Positions 8,692-17,309 of a stretch of DNA of 64,000 nt are shown piece by piece; positions within the stretch are counted from its first letter, which is position 1; each line of letters opens with the position of its first letter. This DNA is from QYQD01 sp040755415 (lineage in GTDB: Bacteria; Desulfobacterota; QYQD01). The notes beneath the pieces were generated by a model, which was not told the origin of the DNA, did no database searches, and saw nothing but the letters and a program-made list of their open reading frames with translations. The position numbers were made by a program, and so were the translations under genes. Location of the stretch: positions 1-64,000 of the forward strand of contig JBFMAZ010000026.1 of the NCBI GenBank assembly GCA_040755415.1, given 5' to 3'.

Positions 8692-8979
8692 CTAACTGTT
8701 TATAATCTCTATCTTTATCTCCAGTACTTCGGCTAAACCCATGGACTCAACAAAATCTGCTATCTTATCTAAAGCGCTGTTGACCACTCTGCGGTCATTG
8801 CCCACGGCCGCTACCCCCAGATGCGCCCTCTGCCATAAATCATGCCCGTCCACTTCACTGATGGAGACATTAAACTTGTCGCGCACCCGGGCCATAATGC
8901 TCTTGATTACTTTCCGTTTGCCCTTCAAGGAGCCGTTTTCTGGTAACCGCAGATCCAACCGACAGATACCAATAACCAT
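8692..8979 (-). CDS. ylxP: DUF503 / YlxP-like protein
   Basis: A 95-residue DUF503 protein: LDLRLPENGSLKGKRKVIKS at the start, then SEVDGHDLWQRAHLGVAAVG. YlxP-like proteins sit between infB and rbfA in many bacteria and have been linked to ribosome assembly, but their biochemical role is poorly known. It begins 28 bp after the infB stop codon, matching the canonical place. Confidence 0.9.
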   Translation of the reverse strand: MVIGICRLDLRLPENGSLKGKRKVIKSIMARVRDKFNVSISEVDGHDLWQRAHLGVAAVGNDRRVVNSALDKIADFVESMGLAEVLEIKIEIINS

Positions 8980-9006
8980 ACCCGGTGCCGCTGCCGCCCC
9001 CCCACA

Positions 9007-11565
9007 TTAAAGAGTCGGCCTTACCTCCTTGAGTATATAGGCTTCTATCACGTCGCCGACCTTAACGTCATTGTAGTTTTCCAGACTGATACCGCACTCA
9101 TAACCAGACTGGACTTCCCTTACATCCTCTTTGAACCGCCGCAAAGAAGCGAGACGCCCATTGTAGATAACCGCACCATCCCGAATGAGCCGGGCCTTAG
9201 CTCCTCTCTCGATCTTTCCCTCTGTAATAAAGCTACCGCATATTGTACCTACTTTGGAAACAGTGAATATTTGTCTGACCTCGGCCCGCCCTAATACCTT
9301 CTCTTCAAAAACAGGCTCAAGGAGGCCGCTCATAGCATTGCGGACATCCTCTATGACCTGATAAATCACGTCATAAGTACGCATATCCACTTTTTCCTGC
9401 TCGGCCAATTCCTGCACCCTGGAATGAGGACGAACATTGAAGCCAATGACTATAGCATCAGATGCCGAGGCCAATAATACGTCGCTTTCCGTTATAGCAC
9501 CGGTAGAACCATGGATGATATTAACCCTGATCGCCGGGGTACTCAGTTTTGTAAGTGCATCACTCAAGGCCTCAAGAGAACCCTGCACGTCGGCCTTAAG
9601 GACAAGCTTTAATTCCTTAACCTCACCCTCTTTCATCTTTTCGAACAATCTTTCCAGCGAGATCTTGGTTACCTGGCTCAGTTCTACCTCTCTCAACTTC
9701 TGCCGCCGGAGGGCGCTTACCTGTTTGGCCTTTTTCTCATCGTCCACCACGATAAATTCGTCTCCCGCCATAGGGATTCCGGATAAACCTTGCACCAGAA
9801 CAGGCATGGACGGGCCGGCCGCAACCACCCGAATCCCATTGTCATCAAACATAGCCCGGACCTTGCCGAAAAACTGCCCGCAGACAAATGGATCGCCCTG
9901 CTTTAGGGTTCCTTCCTGTACCAGGACTGTGGCTACCGGACCGCGCCCTTTATCGATCTTGGCCTCTATAATCCTGCCTCTGGCCAATCTTTTAGGAGAG
10001 GCCTTTAACTCCAAGACCTCGGCCTGTAACAGGATTAACTCCAATAATTCCTTTATCCCTTTTTTCTGCTTTGCTGAGACTTCAGCAAATATAGCCTGTC
10101 CCCCCCACTCTTCGGGGATCAGGCCCAGCTCGGCCAGTTCACGCTTTACCCGGTCGGGGTTAGCCTCAGGCTTATCGATCTTATTTATAGCCACTACGAT
10201 AGGGACTCCAGCCGCCCGGGCATGGTTTATAGCTTCTTTCGTCTGCTCCATAACGCCGTCGTCTGCCGCCACTACTAAAACCACCACGTCTGTGACCTTG
10301 GCACCCCGCGCACGCATAGCGGTAAATGCCTCATGCCCGGGTGTATCCAGGAAAACAATATCCCGGCCGTCGATGTTGACGTGATAGGCACCGATATGCT
10401 GTGTTATACCTCCGGCCTCACCGGCCGTAACATTTGTATGGCGGATGGCATCGAGGAGAGAGGTTTTACCATGATCAACATGGCCCATGATGGTGACCAC
10501 CGGAGGTCTGGGCATGAAGGCATCTTCTGATACTTCTTTAGATTGCAGTAAATCACTCTCTTCAAACGAGGCCTTCTCTATTTCATAGCCGAATTCGCTA
10601 CCCACCAGTACCGCGGCGTCAAAGTCAATGACCTGATTGATAGTCACTATGACACCAAGCTGCAAGAGCTTCTTGATAACCTCGCTCCCTTTAATACCCA
10701 TCCGTTTGGCCAGCTCACCGACCAGGATGGTATCATCAACTTTGATACGTCGTTTGATGGGCTTGGGAATGGTGACTTCGGTCGTCTGTTTCTTCTTTGC
10801 CGCAAGCTTCTCCAGTTTCCTGGGCCGTAGCCTCGCTTCGCCGCCTGTACGTTCGTAAAGCTGGCTTTTCTCAATGATTTCCCGGCGACGCAATACACTT
10901 TTTTTACGCTGTTCAATATGCTCCGGCACAACTTCAACGAGCTTTTTACCCTGTTTTTTCTTCGCGACTTCTTTCGGCGCTGGTTTTGGCCTTTCCGCTT
11001 CAGTAGCCGCTCCGACAACAGGCTTGACCGGGGGCTTTTTCACAACCGGCGCAGGCGTAACCGTTTCCTGGACCGGTTCCTTTTTTATCGGCTCCTCGGG
11101 TTTAACTGGTTTTACTGCATCCGGCCGGTGAATGATCCGCACATACTCTTTTTTCGGTCTCTGCGTCGGCACAGGTGTTTCCTGAAGGGGCCCGGCAGAG
11201 ACTGGCGGGACCTCTGTCGATTTGGGAGCCTTTTGTTCTTCTGCCTCGACCTTTTCTACAGGAGGCTGGGGCGGAATTACAGCTACCATTTCTGGTGGTG
11301 CTTCAGCCGCTGTCTTTTGTTCCGGCCCGGGTTCAGCCTGCACTACCTTGGTGCGCCTCCGAATAACATTCGGGCGTACGCGCTCATCTACCACTACCTC
11401 CGATCGAACACCCATAATTATATCTTTTATCCTTTGAACATCGCCCTCTTCCAAGGCGCTCATATGACTTGTAACGTCATATCCCATTTCTTTAACCTGT
11501 GCCAGGAGTTGTTTGTTATCCATTTGTAGTTCCTTGGCCAATTCGTAAATTCTTATTTTTGACAT
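9007..11565 (-). CDS. infB: Translation initiation factor IF-2
   Basis: An 852-residue IF-2, the GTPase that brings fMet-tRNA to the 30S subunit. The start has the IF2-N fold (IRIYELAKELQMDNKQLLAQ). A Pro/Lys/Glu-rich linker (about 70-230) and a second IF2-N domain (DDTILVGELAKRMGIKGSEV) follow. The GTPase domain has GHVDHGKTSLLDAIR, DTPGHEAF and NKID, followed by domains II-IV with the tRNA-binding C-terminal barrel. The start overlaps the end of ylxR by 13 bases. Confidence 0.97.
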   Translation of the reverse strand: MSKIRIYELAKELQMDNKQLLAQVKEMGYDVTSHMSALEEGDVQRIKDIIMGVRSEVVVDERVRPNVIRRRTKVVQAEPGPEQKTAAEAPPEMVAVIPPQPPVEKVEAEEQKAPKSTEVPPVSAGPLQETPVPTQRPKKEYVRIIHRPDAVKPVKPEEPIKKEPVQETVTPAPVVKKPPVKPVVGAATEAERPKPAPKEVAKKKQGKKLVEVVPEHIEQRKKSVLRRREIIEKSQLYERTGGEARLRPRKLEKLAAKKKQTTEVTIPKPIKRRIKVDDTILVGELAKRMGIKGSEVIKKLLQLGVIVTINQVIDFDAAVLVGSEFGYEIEKASFEESDLLQSKEVSEDAFMPRPPVVTIMGHVDHGKTSLLDAIRHTNVTAGEAGGITQHIGAYHVNIDGRDIVFLDTPGHEAFTAMRARGAKVTDVVVLVVAADDGVMEQTKEAINHARAAGVPIVVAINKIDKPEANPDRVKRELAELGLIPEEWGGQAIFAEVSAKQKKGIKELLELILLQAEVLELKASPKRLARGRIIEAKIDKGRGPVATVLVQEGTLKQGDPFVCGQFFGKVRAMFDDNGIRVVAAGPSMPVLVQGLSGIPMAGDEFIVVDDEKKAKQVSALRRQKLREVELSQVTKISLERLFEKMKEGEVKELKLVLKADVQGSLEALSDALTKLSTPAIRVNIIHGSTGAITESDVLLASASDAIVIGFNVRPHSRVQELAEQEKVDMRTYDVIYQVIEDVRNAMSGLLEPVFEEKVLGRAEVRQIFTVSKVGTICGSFITEGKIERGAKARLIRDGAVIYNGRLASLRRFKEDVREVQSGYECGISLENYNDVKVGDVIEAYILKEVRPTL

Positions 11566-11828
11566 GCGGTCATCACCTCCACCCGAGCGTACAAATTTCC
11601 TAAGTTGACGCCCTTAACCGGATTTTTAAAAATCTTGGAAAGATCTCTCCTCTTCAAAGCCAGGGCTATACACTGGTCATTAAAACAGACATAACCCCCT
11701 CTACCAGGCAGGCACTGTTTCTCATCAAAAAGAAGCACCCCTCTGTCGTCAAGAACCATCCGCCGCATCAGATATTTATCTTTTTTGGTGCGACATCCTA
11801 TACACGTCCGTATACGATTAGCAGACAA
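11553..11828 (-). CDS. ylxR: YlxR family RNA-binding protein
   Basis: A 91-residue YlxR (DUF448) protein with the hallmark IRTCIGCRTKKDKYLMRRMV and GRGGYVCFNDQC. It lies between nusA and infB as in most bacteria that carry it. Work in Firmicutes has tied the family to RNase P and transcription control; the role here is inferred only from family and position. It starts 6 bp after nusA and overlaps infB. Confidence 0.92.
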   Translation of the reverse strand: MSANRIRTCIGCRTKKDKYLMRRMVLDDRGVLLFDEKQCLPGRGGYVCFNDQCIALALKRRDLSKIFKNPVKGVNLGNLYARVEVMTACQK

Positions 11829-11834
11829 TAATTA

Positions 11835-13121
11835 TTACTCCCCTTTTTCCTCTTTTAAAACATCCTCTTCGGCAGGCTGCGCCGAAACATATTCCCGGGC
11901 GGCCCGGATGATTTCCTGCGCCTGTTGTTCGGACATGCCTTCCAGTTGAAGAAGCTCCTCTACAGTGGCATTTGCAACATAGTCGGCTGAGACAAAACCT
12001 TTTTCAAAAAGGGCGTCAGCAATGCTTTCCTCTACTCCTTGAATCTTGATTAATGACTGATATCCTTCATGCATCATCTTTGCATACTTGCTCTCACCTT
12101 TTACATCAATTTTCCAGCCTACCAGGCGAGAGGCCAGGCGTACGTTCTGCCCCTGCTTGCCGATAGCCAGTGAAAGTTGATCATCTGCGACAACAACCTC
12201 CATGGATTTGTTGCTCTCGTCCATAATCACACGCGAAACCTCGGCTGGCGCCAGGGCATTACATATATATTTGGCTATATCTGCATTCCATGGAACAATA
12301 TCAATCCGTTCTCCCTTTAACTCCTGCACCACATTCTGTACCCGCGAACCCTTCATACCAACACATGCTCCCACCGGATCAACGTCGGAATCGTTAGAGA
12401 CCACGGCGATCTTTGATCTGCTGCCCGGCTCGCGGGCCACGCCCATAATCTGTACTATAGAGTCACCAATCTCAGGGACTTCCAGCTCAAAAAGTCTGGC
12501 CAGAAATAAAGGATGCGTACGCGAGAGAACAATCTGCGGCTCCTTGGCGCTATGTTTGCGAACATCTATTATCACAGCCCTTATTCGGTCACCACGGCGA
12601 TAAGTCTCGCGGCTTATCTGTTCTTCAACCGGCAATACAGCGTCTGTACGGCCGAGATTGACGATGATATTCCCTTTTTCAAAACGTTGTACAATCCCGT
12701 TCACTATTTCACCCTTACGATTCTTGAAATCTTCATAAATAACACCCTGCTCGGCATCTTTCATCCTCTGAATAATGACCTGCTTAGCAGCCTGGGCAGC
12801 TATACGGCCAAACCCGCTGGTGTCCATCTTCGTTCCCAGGCTGTCACCAATTTGGCACCCCGCATCCAGCCTTCGTCCTTCCTCAAGAGATATCTGGGTC
12901 TGTTCATCCGTTACCTTCTCCACCACCTCACGGAATTGAAAGACCTCTATCTCGCCCAGTTCTTCGTTGAAACTGACTTCCAGATCACGGCGTTGACCAT
13001 ACTTCTTCTTGGCCGCAGACTTAATAGCCTCCTCCAGGGCTTCGATAAGTATGGCCCGATCGATACCTTTATCTTTACTTATCTGGTCAATAACATGTTT
13101 CAATTCAGAAATCATACCCAT
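11835..13121 (-). CDS. nusA: Transcription termination/antitermination factor NusA
   Basis: A 428-residue NusA. In order: an N-terminal RNA polymerase-binding domain (MISELKHVIDQISKDKGIDR onward), an S1 domain (EIVNGIVQRFEKGNIIVNLG), KH1 and KH2 (VGACVGMKGSRVQNVVQEL; LAIGKQGQNVRLASRL), and one helix-hairpin-helix unit near the C-terminus (ELLQLEGMSEQQAQEII). The E. coli protein has two acidic repeats at that end, so this is a shorter form typical outside gamma-proteobacteria. NusA controls its own operon in other bacteria at the rimP leader, which matches the terminator-like leader at 13625-13653. Confidence 0.97.
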   Translation of the reverse strand: MGMISELKHVIDQISKDKGIDRAILIEALEEAIKSAAKKKYGQRRDLEVSFNEELGEIEVFQFREVVEKVTDEQTQISLEEGRRLDAGCQIGDSLGTKMDTSGFGRIAAQAAKQVIIQRMKDAEQGVIYEDFKNRKGEIVNGIVQRFEKGNIIVNLGRTDAVLPVEEQISRETYRRGDRIRAVIIDVRKHSAKEPQIVLSRTHPLFLARLFELEVPEIGDSIVQIMGVAREPGSRSKIAVVSNDSDVDPVGACVGMKGSRVQNVVQELKGERIDIVPWNADIAKYICNALAPAEVSRVIMDESNKSMEVVVADDQLSLAIGKQGQNVRLASRLVGWKIDVKGESKYAKMMHEGYQSLIKIQGVEESIADALFEKGFVSADYVANATVEELLQLEGMSEQQAQEIIRAAREYVSAQPAEEDVLKEEKGE

Positions 13122-13140
13122 ACGCTCCGTTGGTTAATAA

Positions 13141-13617
13141 TCAGAATTCCCACTCCAAATTCGCCCTTACTACTTCTTCATAAGGTATGGCAAATGACTC
13201 CTGGTCAATGCTCACATAAATAGTACCATCCTTATAATCCGATAAGATACCAACAAAATTCCTGCGTTTACCGATCGGATGGGCGGTTTTTATCCTAACT
13301 TTTTTGCCTTTGAACCGGAGAAAATCTTTTTCTTTCTTAAGAGGCCTGTTCAGGCCTGGAGACGAAATCTCCAAATGATAAGAATGGGGCACCGGATCTT
13401 TTACGTCTAACAGATTTCCCAGTTCACGACTTATAGTAGTACAGTCATCCAGGGTAATCCCCTGCTCCTTGTCTATAAACAGTCTCAAGACCCATCCCAT
13501 CTGTTCCTTGCGATACTCAATATCCACTAATTCCATGCCTTCCGCTTCAAGAAGTGGTTCGGCGAAGGCCGTAACTTTCTCTATAATCCCCTTTACGTCC
13601 TCTGACGATACAATCAT
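13141..13617 (-). CDS. rimP: Ribosome maturation factor RimP
   Basis: A 158-residue RimP required for 30S maturation. Typical stretches are EGMELVDIEYRKEQMGWVLR, IDKEQGITLDDCTTISRELG and the signature HLEISSPGLNRPLKKEKDF, followed by the C-terminal SH3-like barrel. It is the first protein gene of the operon, with nusA 19 bp downstream. A strong hairpin with a T-run precedes its start codon. Confidence 0.96.
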   Translation of the reverse strand: MIVSSEDVKGIIEKVTAFAEPLLEAEGMELVDIEYRKEQMGWVLRLFIDKEQGITLDDCTTISRELGNLLDVKDPVPHSYHLEISSPGLNRPLKKEKDFLRFKGKKVRIKTAHPIGKRRNFVGILSDYKDGTIYVSIDQESFAIPYEEVVRANLEWEF

Positions 13618-13624
13618 GGCTCAA

Positions 13625-13653
13625 AAATAAAAAAGTGGGCATATAGCCCACTT
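13625..13653 (-). promoter_or_regulatory. Leader hairpin of the rimP-nusA-infB operon (probable attenuator)
   Basis: On the minus strand AAGTGGGC-TATAT-GCCCACTT forms a perfect 8-bp stem (13653-13633). It is followed by a T-rich run ending just before the rimP ATG at 13617. This is a textbook intrinsic terminator placed inside the leader rather than after a gene. Similar GTGGGC/GCCCAC hairpins precede rimP in other bacteria and respond to NusA. The likely role is premature termination between tRNA-Gly and rimP, relieved or enhanced by NusA level. Confidence 0.8.
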
Positions 13654-13787
13654 CGCTCTTTTACCCCAGTGACTTTAAACTGATTTTCTTACTAAAAATT
13701 GTCGGTAAAAAATATCAATTCAAATCCACTAATCGAAGTAGGCACTCAACCCTTATTACTCAGGGCTAAAGCAACCTCAATAAGGGA

Positions 13788-13863
13788 TGGAGCGGGCAAC
13801 GGGATTCGAACCCGCGACACCAAGCTTGGGAAGCTTGTACTCTACCAGCTGAGCTATGCCCGC
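13788..13863 (-). tRNA. tRNA-Gly (anticodon CCC)
   Basis: A 76-base tRNA on the minus strand, with the 3' CCA encoded. The acceptor GCGGGCA pairs with TGCCCGC, followed by T and CCA. The anticodon stem CAAGC/GCTTG carries the loop TTCCCAA, so the anticodon is CCC. The T arm has GTTCGAAT. It occupies the place that metY holds in front of rimP in E. coli and probably shares the promoter just upstream. Confidence 0.95.
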
Positions 13864-13874
13864 TTTGTAATGTA

Positions 13875-13903
13875 TTAATAAGGCATAAGTGGCCATCTGT
13901 CAA
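13875..13903 (-). promoter_or_regulatory. Sigma-70 promoter of the tRNA-Gly/rimP operon
   Basis: Minus strand TTGACA (13903-13898), 17-base spacer, TATTAA (13880-13875). The distance to the tRNA 5' end at 13863 is 11 bases, right for transcription starting close to the mature tRNA. It lies between the stop codon of the Nudix gene and the tRNA. Confidence 0.8.
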
Positions 13904-13908
13904 GGGTT

Positions 13909-14421
13909 TTAATATGAGCTATGCGGTCTCTCCTTCCCTGTCTCTTTCTGTTTCCGGAGGAGTTCCCTGGCCTTGCGAATAATATCCCGCTCGCCCGGGT
14001 AGGTAGCTTTCTTTAGTGCTTCTTCTATGGGAAACCATCGAACCTCGTCCACTTCGTGGTCGTGCCGGGCTGTATCTCCACCGGTCAGCTTCATGAGAAA
14101 AAAATAGACGATTTTAAAATAATGGGTGGTCCTGTCCCCTTCTTTGTGGGAATACCAATAATGAATGGAGTCGATTTTTTTAATTATCTTGCCGGTAAGG
14201 CCGGTCTCTTCCTCTACCTCACGGTGGGCGGTGCGGGCTAAGTTTTCACCTGCTTCTGCGAGGCCTTTGGGCAGCCCCCAGACCCTGCCGCCCCTGGTAG
14301 CGATAAGCGCTATCTCTATCTGGCCGCCGGATTCACGAAAGAGCACTCCACCGGCTGAAATCTGTTTTACGGTCTCTCTTTTTGATTCTTTATGTGTTGA
14401 TTCTTTATGTTGATCTGACAT
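13909..14421 (-). CDS. Nudix hydrolase
   Basis: A 170-residue Nudix protein. The complete Nudix box runs from Gly53 to Leu75, with Glu59 and the core REVEEETGL. The preceding GGRVWGLPKG is common in the diadenosine-polyphosphate or (d)NTP branch. The substrate is not fixed by sequence. The first 18 residues are polar (QHKESTHKESKRE) and contain a short repeat. It lies upstream of the tRNA-Gly promoter on the same strand. Confidence 0.9.
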   Translation of the reverse strand: MSDQHKESTHKESKRETVKQISAGGVLFRESGGQIEIALIATRGGRVWGLPKGLAEAGENLARTAHREVEEETGLTGKIIKKIDSIHYWYSHKEGDRTTHYFKIVYFFLMKLTGGDTARHDHEVDEVRWFPIEEALKKATYPGERDIIRKARELLRKQKETGKERPHSSY

Positions 14422-14459
14422 CGTTAAATGTATAATATATTAGTTCCCATTCGAAAACT

Positions 14460-14480
14460 CCCCTCCCGTCAAGGGAGGGG
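14460..14480. repeat. GC-rich palindrome, CCCTCCC...GGGAGGG family
   Basis: CCCCTCCC-GTCAA-GGGAGGGG is followed on the plus strand by GAAATTTTGG. The same palindrome family appears inside the double-ATPase ABC gene at 30247-30269, 30344-30366, 31333-31355 and 31475-31497. Here it lies in the divergent spacer between the Nudix gene and the deacetylase-like gene. Confidence 0.8.
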
Positions 14481-14616
14481 GAAATTTTGGAGGACTTTTC
14501 GGATGAACACATATTAGATGCAAATGAACGCCCGCCTCAGACGGATTAAGGGTTTATAAAATATTTTTTTCTGAAAATCAGCGAAAATCTGCGTTTCAAT
14601 CTAGAGGAGAACAAAG

Positions 14617-15672
14617 ATGCCCCTAGCTTCTATAAAGACAGGCGTGGTAGTCGACAATAGATACTTGGAACACGACCCCGGTTCCTACCACGTAGAGAGC
14701 CCGGAGCGGCTGCGGGCTGTCTATGAACTCTTTACAGAGCCGGATTTTAAAGATAAATTTATTAAAGTCGAACCACGCCAGGCACCCCGGGAAGAGCTGG
14801 CCTGGAATCATACCCGGGAGCATATCAGACGCATAGCCGCTACTGCGGGTATATCTTCTTCCTACCTGGACCCCGATACCCGTACCTCTGAGACATCATA
14901 CGATGTGGCCCTTCTGGCCGTGGGGGGCGTTTTTTCCCTTATCGATACCCTTTTCGATAAAAAGATCGCCAATGGTTTTGCCCTGGTACGGCCCCCGGGA
15001 CACCATGCCGAGGCAGATCGGGCCATGGGTTTTTGCCTATTTAACAACATAGCCCTGGGTGCACATTATCTTATTAAGCGCTATGGGTTAAAAAGGATAT
15101 TAATAGTAGATTGGGATATCCATCATGGTAATGGCACACAGCATTCCTTTTATGACCGCCCGGACGTGCTCTACTTTTCTACCCATCAATTTCCTTACTA
15201 TCCGGGCACGGGAAATTTCCCTGAGACTGGCTCCGGTGCGGGTGAGGGCTATACAGTGAACGTACCCCTTCCCGGCGGCCAGGACGAAGGTGAGTACATG
15301 GCCATTTTCCAGAATATCCTGCGGCCGGTGGCCCTGGAATATAAGCCGGAGATAGTGCTGGTCTCAGCCGGATTTGATATTTACTACAAGGACCCCCTTG
15401 GGACTATGCAGGTTACAGAAAAAGGGTTTGCCGGGCTTACCCGGATACTCATGGACATTGCTGAGACCTGCTGCGAGAGACGTCTTCTCCTGGTCTTAGA
15501 AGGTGGATATAATGTGATGGGACAGAAGGAATCGGTTCGGGCCGTCTTAAATGAACTTTCCGGGACAAGCATTCTGGGTCAGGATTTTGTGCCCCCGGGC
15601 GAAGACAGGGCCCCTGTAATTATCAGGCGGGCCAAGGAGATGCATAAGAAATATTGGTCATGTTTCAGGTAA
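14617..15672 (+). CDS. Histone-deacetylase-like amidohydrolase (AcuC/HDAC family)
   Basis: A 351-residue member of the class I/II deacetylase superfamily. The active-site signature is intact: RPPGHHAEADRAMGFCLFNN with the His pair, VDWDIHHGNGTQHSFY with zinc-ligand Asp and His, SAGFDIYYKDPLG with the second Asp, and LEGGYN near the end. Bacterial members remove acetyl groups from lysines, polyamines or small amides; the substrate cannot be told. A good ribosome site (AGAGGAG) lies 8 bases before the ATG. It stands alone, with no acetyltransferase or acetyl-CoA synthetase beside it. Confidence 0.9.
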   Translation: MPLASIKTGVVVDNRYLEHDPGSYHVESPERLRAVYELFTEPDFKDKFIKVEPRQAPREELAWNHTREHIRRIAATAGISSSYLDPDTRTSETSYDVALLAVGGVFSLIDTLFDKKIANGFALVRPPGHHAEADRAMGFCLFNNIALGAHYLIKRYGLKRILIVDWDIHHGNGTQHSFYDRPDVLYFSTHQFPYYPGTGNFPETGSGAGEGYTVNVPLPGGQDEGEYMAIFQNILRPVALEYKPEIVLVSAGFDIYYKDPLGTMQVTEKGFAGLTRILMDIAETCCERRLLLVLEGGYNVMGQKESVRAVLNELSGTSILGQDFVPPGEDRAPVIIRRAKEMHKKYWSCFR

Positions 15673-16057
15673 GACTCCGTCAAGACGATAAAACACGCAA
15701 AAATAAATACTTACTCTTGATTCGCCTCCACATTTTTTGTTGTATAACGAGGTTTATCAAACCATAAAGTCTCCCCATATATTCTACTTATCTATAAAAT
15801 ATCAATTATAATAGTAGGTTATATTTTTTATTGAGCTGATTTTTATCCAAAGCATCGGCTATTTTTTCACATGCTATTTTTACCCTCACCTATTACGTCA
15901 CAGTCTCTAAAGGGGAAGGGATTTTTAGCCCATCTTCCGCAGTTCATAAATTGAAGTGTCGTGATTACAGATAGTTGCGATTCAAATTAAGCGATTTTCT
16001 GCACTACATTTTCTATGATCTAATACTAATTTTACTTTTTACGAAGCTATCAAAATT
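15673..16057. other. Gene-free spacer
   Basis: About 385 bp of AT-rich sequence between the deacetylase-like gene and the flgM terminator. No reading frame of coding character, repeat or clear promoter is seen. Confidence 0.5.
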
Positions 16058-16085
16058 AAAAGCCGGAGATTTTTCTCCGGCTTTT
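16058..16085. terminator. Intrinsic terminator after flgM (works on both strands)
   Basis: A 12-bp stem AAAAGCCGGAGA / TCTCCGGCTTTT with a TTTT loop. On the minus strand it follows the flgM stop codon at 16109 by 24 bp and ends in a T-run. The symmetric A/T flanks let it serve the plus strand as well. Confidence 0.92.
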
Positions 16086-16108
16086 AACGGAGTAGGAGGA
16101 GGGGCTGC

Positions 16109-16423
16109 CTATGAGAGGTCCTGAATCAGGTTTGAGATCATCTTGTTGGCAATTTCCCGGGCATCGACCCTGTACTGGCCGCTTTCGATCTTTAATTTAA
16201 GCTCCTGTATCTTTTCGGCACGAACATCCGGGGTGTTTTTCAGAACTTCTTGTATCTTTTGGATATCCCGGGATGCCGCAGAGAGTTCCACTTTATCTGT
16301 AGCCTGAGACTGTTCAGCGGCAACTTGCTTTTCTCGTTCAACTTGCTGAGCTCCCTGCGTAGCCTGGTTATTTTGTATGTGTTGAGACACATTTTCTTTG
16401 GTATTAATGTCTGTTATCTTCAT
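16109..16423 (-). CDS. flgM: Anti-sigma-28 factor FlgM
   Basis: A 104-residue FlgM. The C-terminal sigma-binding part is typical: DKVELSAASRDIQKIQEVL, then IQELKLKIESGQYRVDA, ending REIANKMISNLIQDL. The N-terminal half is Gln-rich and probably disordered. FlgM holds FliA inactive until the flagellar hook is finished and is then exported. A TTG one codon upstream is possible, but ATG at 16423 sits 10 bases after AGGGGAG. It follows the DVU0524-like gene by 15 bp. No other flagellar genes are in the window. Confidence 0.9.
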   Translation of the reverse strand: MKITDINTKENVSQHIQNNQATQGAQQVEREKQVAAEQSQATDKVELSAASRDIQKIQEVLKNTPDVRAEKIQELKLKIESGQYRVDAREIANKMISNLIQDLS

Positions 16424-16438
16424 CAATCAAATTCTCCC

Positions 16439-16855
16439 CTAAGCTAGGTTTTCCTGCACTGCCAGTTCAGTAAGCTCGAAAAGCCTTTTTTGAAGGTATT
16501 CGGAATCTTCAAAACTAAGACTTTTTACTACTTCTCGGTCTTTTTCGTCAATTACTTTAAAAATAATATTTAATCCTGCCCCCTCTTTCTGGATATCCAG
16601 CGGGCGGCCGTATTCCTGGCTCAACTTGTTCAGAATTTCACGCTCAAAACCATCCCAATTCTGCTTATGGGTAAGCCTGTCAATCACTTCAGACGCTATG
16701 TCTTTAATAACCTGTCGTTTCTTGGCTTCTGCAGATATAGAGATACGGTCTAACTGTTCCTCAGTTCTCTGAACCTTGTTCGGGTTGTGGGTACGGCTAA
16801 TTTGCCGGCCGTAGGCCCTTATTACATTTTGAATATGATAGTTGGTTATAGTCAT
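16439..16855 (-). CDS. DVU0524 family FlgM-associated protein
   Basis: A 138-residue soluble protein starting MTITNYHIQNVIRAYGRQIS. This matches the deltaproteobacterial family known from the Desulfovibrio gene DVU0524, regularly found just before flgM. An in-frame upstream start at 16873 is less likely; ATG at 16855 has AAGGTGA 8 bases before it. No enzymatic motif is visible. The conserved pairing suggests a role with FlgM or flagellar export. Confidence 0.8.
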   Translation of the reverse strand: MTITNYHIQNVIRAYGRQISRTHNPNKVQRTEEQLDRISISAEAKKRQVIKDIASEVIDRLTHKQNWDGFEREILNKLSQEYGRPLDIQKEGAGLNIIFKVIDEKDREVVKSLSFEDSEYLQKRLFELTELAVQENLA

Positions 16856-16973
16856 GTATAATTCACCTTTCAATCCTCTTATCGGCAGTTCCTTGAATAA
16901 CTTTAAAAGGATTTCAAAGCAGTTGTCATTTCTCTGATCTTGTGATACGAGTTATAAATCAACAGGATTAAAG

Positions 16974-17234
16974 ATGGCTGATAATCAATCTCTCCCCATT
17001 TCATTACGTTCTTATGTAAGGGCGCCAGTCCTGCCGGTGAATTTAAATCCCTCCCCGAGGGGATCTATCTCACCTGCCGCCAATTCAGAAAATAAAAGCA
17101 TGCCAGCTCCTGGCGTTGACTTTAATCGTAGGGGCTATTCCCTGGTCTCGACCTACTTTATTAAGGCCTATCAGCGACAGGTTGAATTGGCCGAACAAGC
17201 ATCACAAGTAAACAAAGTTAACCTCTTTGTCTGA
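16974..17234 (+). CDS. Hypothetical 86-residue protein
   Basis: An unrecognised small protein divergent from the DVU0524-like gene. The first half is Pro/Ser-rich and probably disordered. The second half (GVDFNRRGYSLVSTYFIKAY, then QRQVELAEQASQVNKVNLFV) could form one or two helices. No signal peptide or cysteines. Position next to flgM hints at a flagellar link but nothing more. It could also be a chance frame, although it ends without breaking into low-complexity sequence. Confidence 0.5.
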   Translation: MADNQSLPISLRSYVRAPVLPVNLNPSPRGSISPAANSENKSMPAPGVDFNRRGYSLVSTYFIKAYQRQVELAEQASQVNKVNLFV

Positions 17235-17309
17235 TTTTTCCTCTTTCTTGCTGTCTCTGACCGGCTTCGCTTGTTTTTTTCGCCTAATTTGTGTATATAA
17301 CTCCTCGCA

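Noticed and set aside
10647..11018. Second minus-strand frame of 123 residues inside infB
   Set aside because: It is a shadow of the low-complexity IF-2 linker in another frame.
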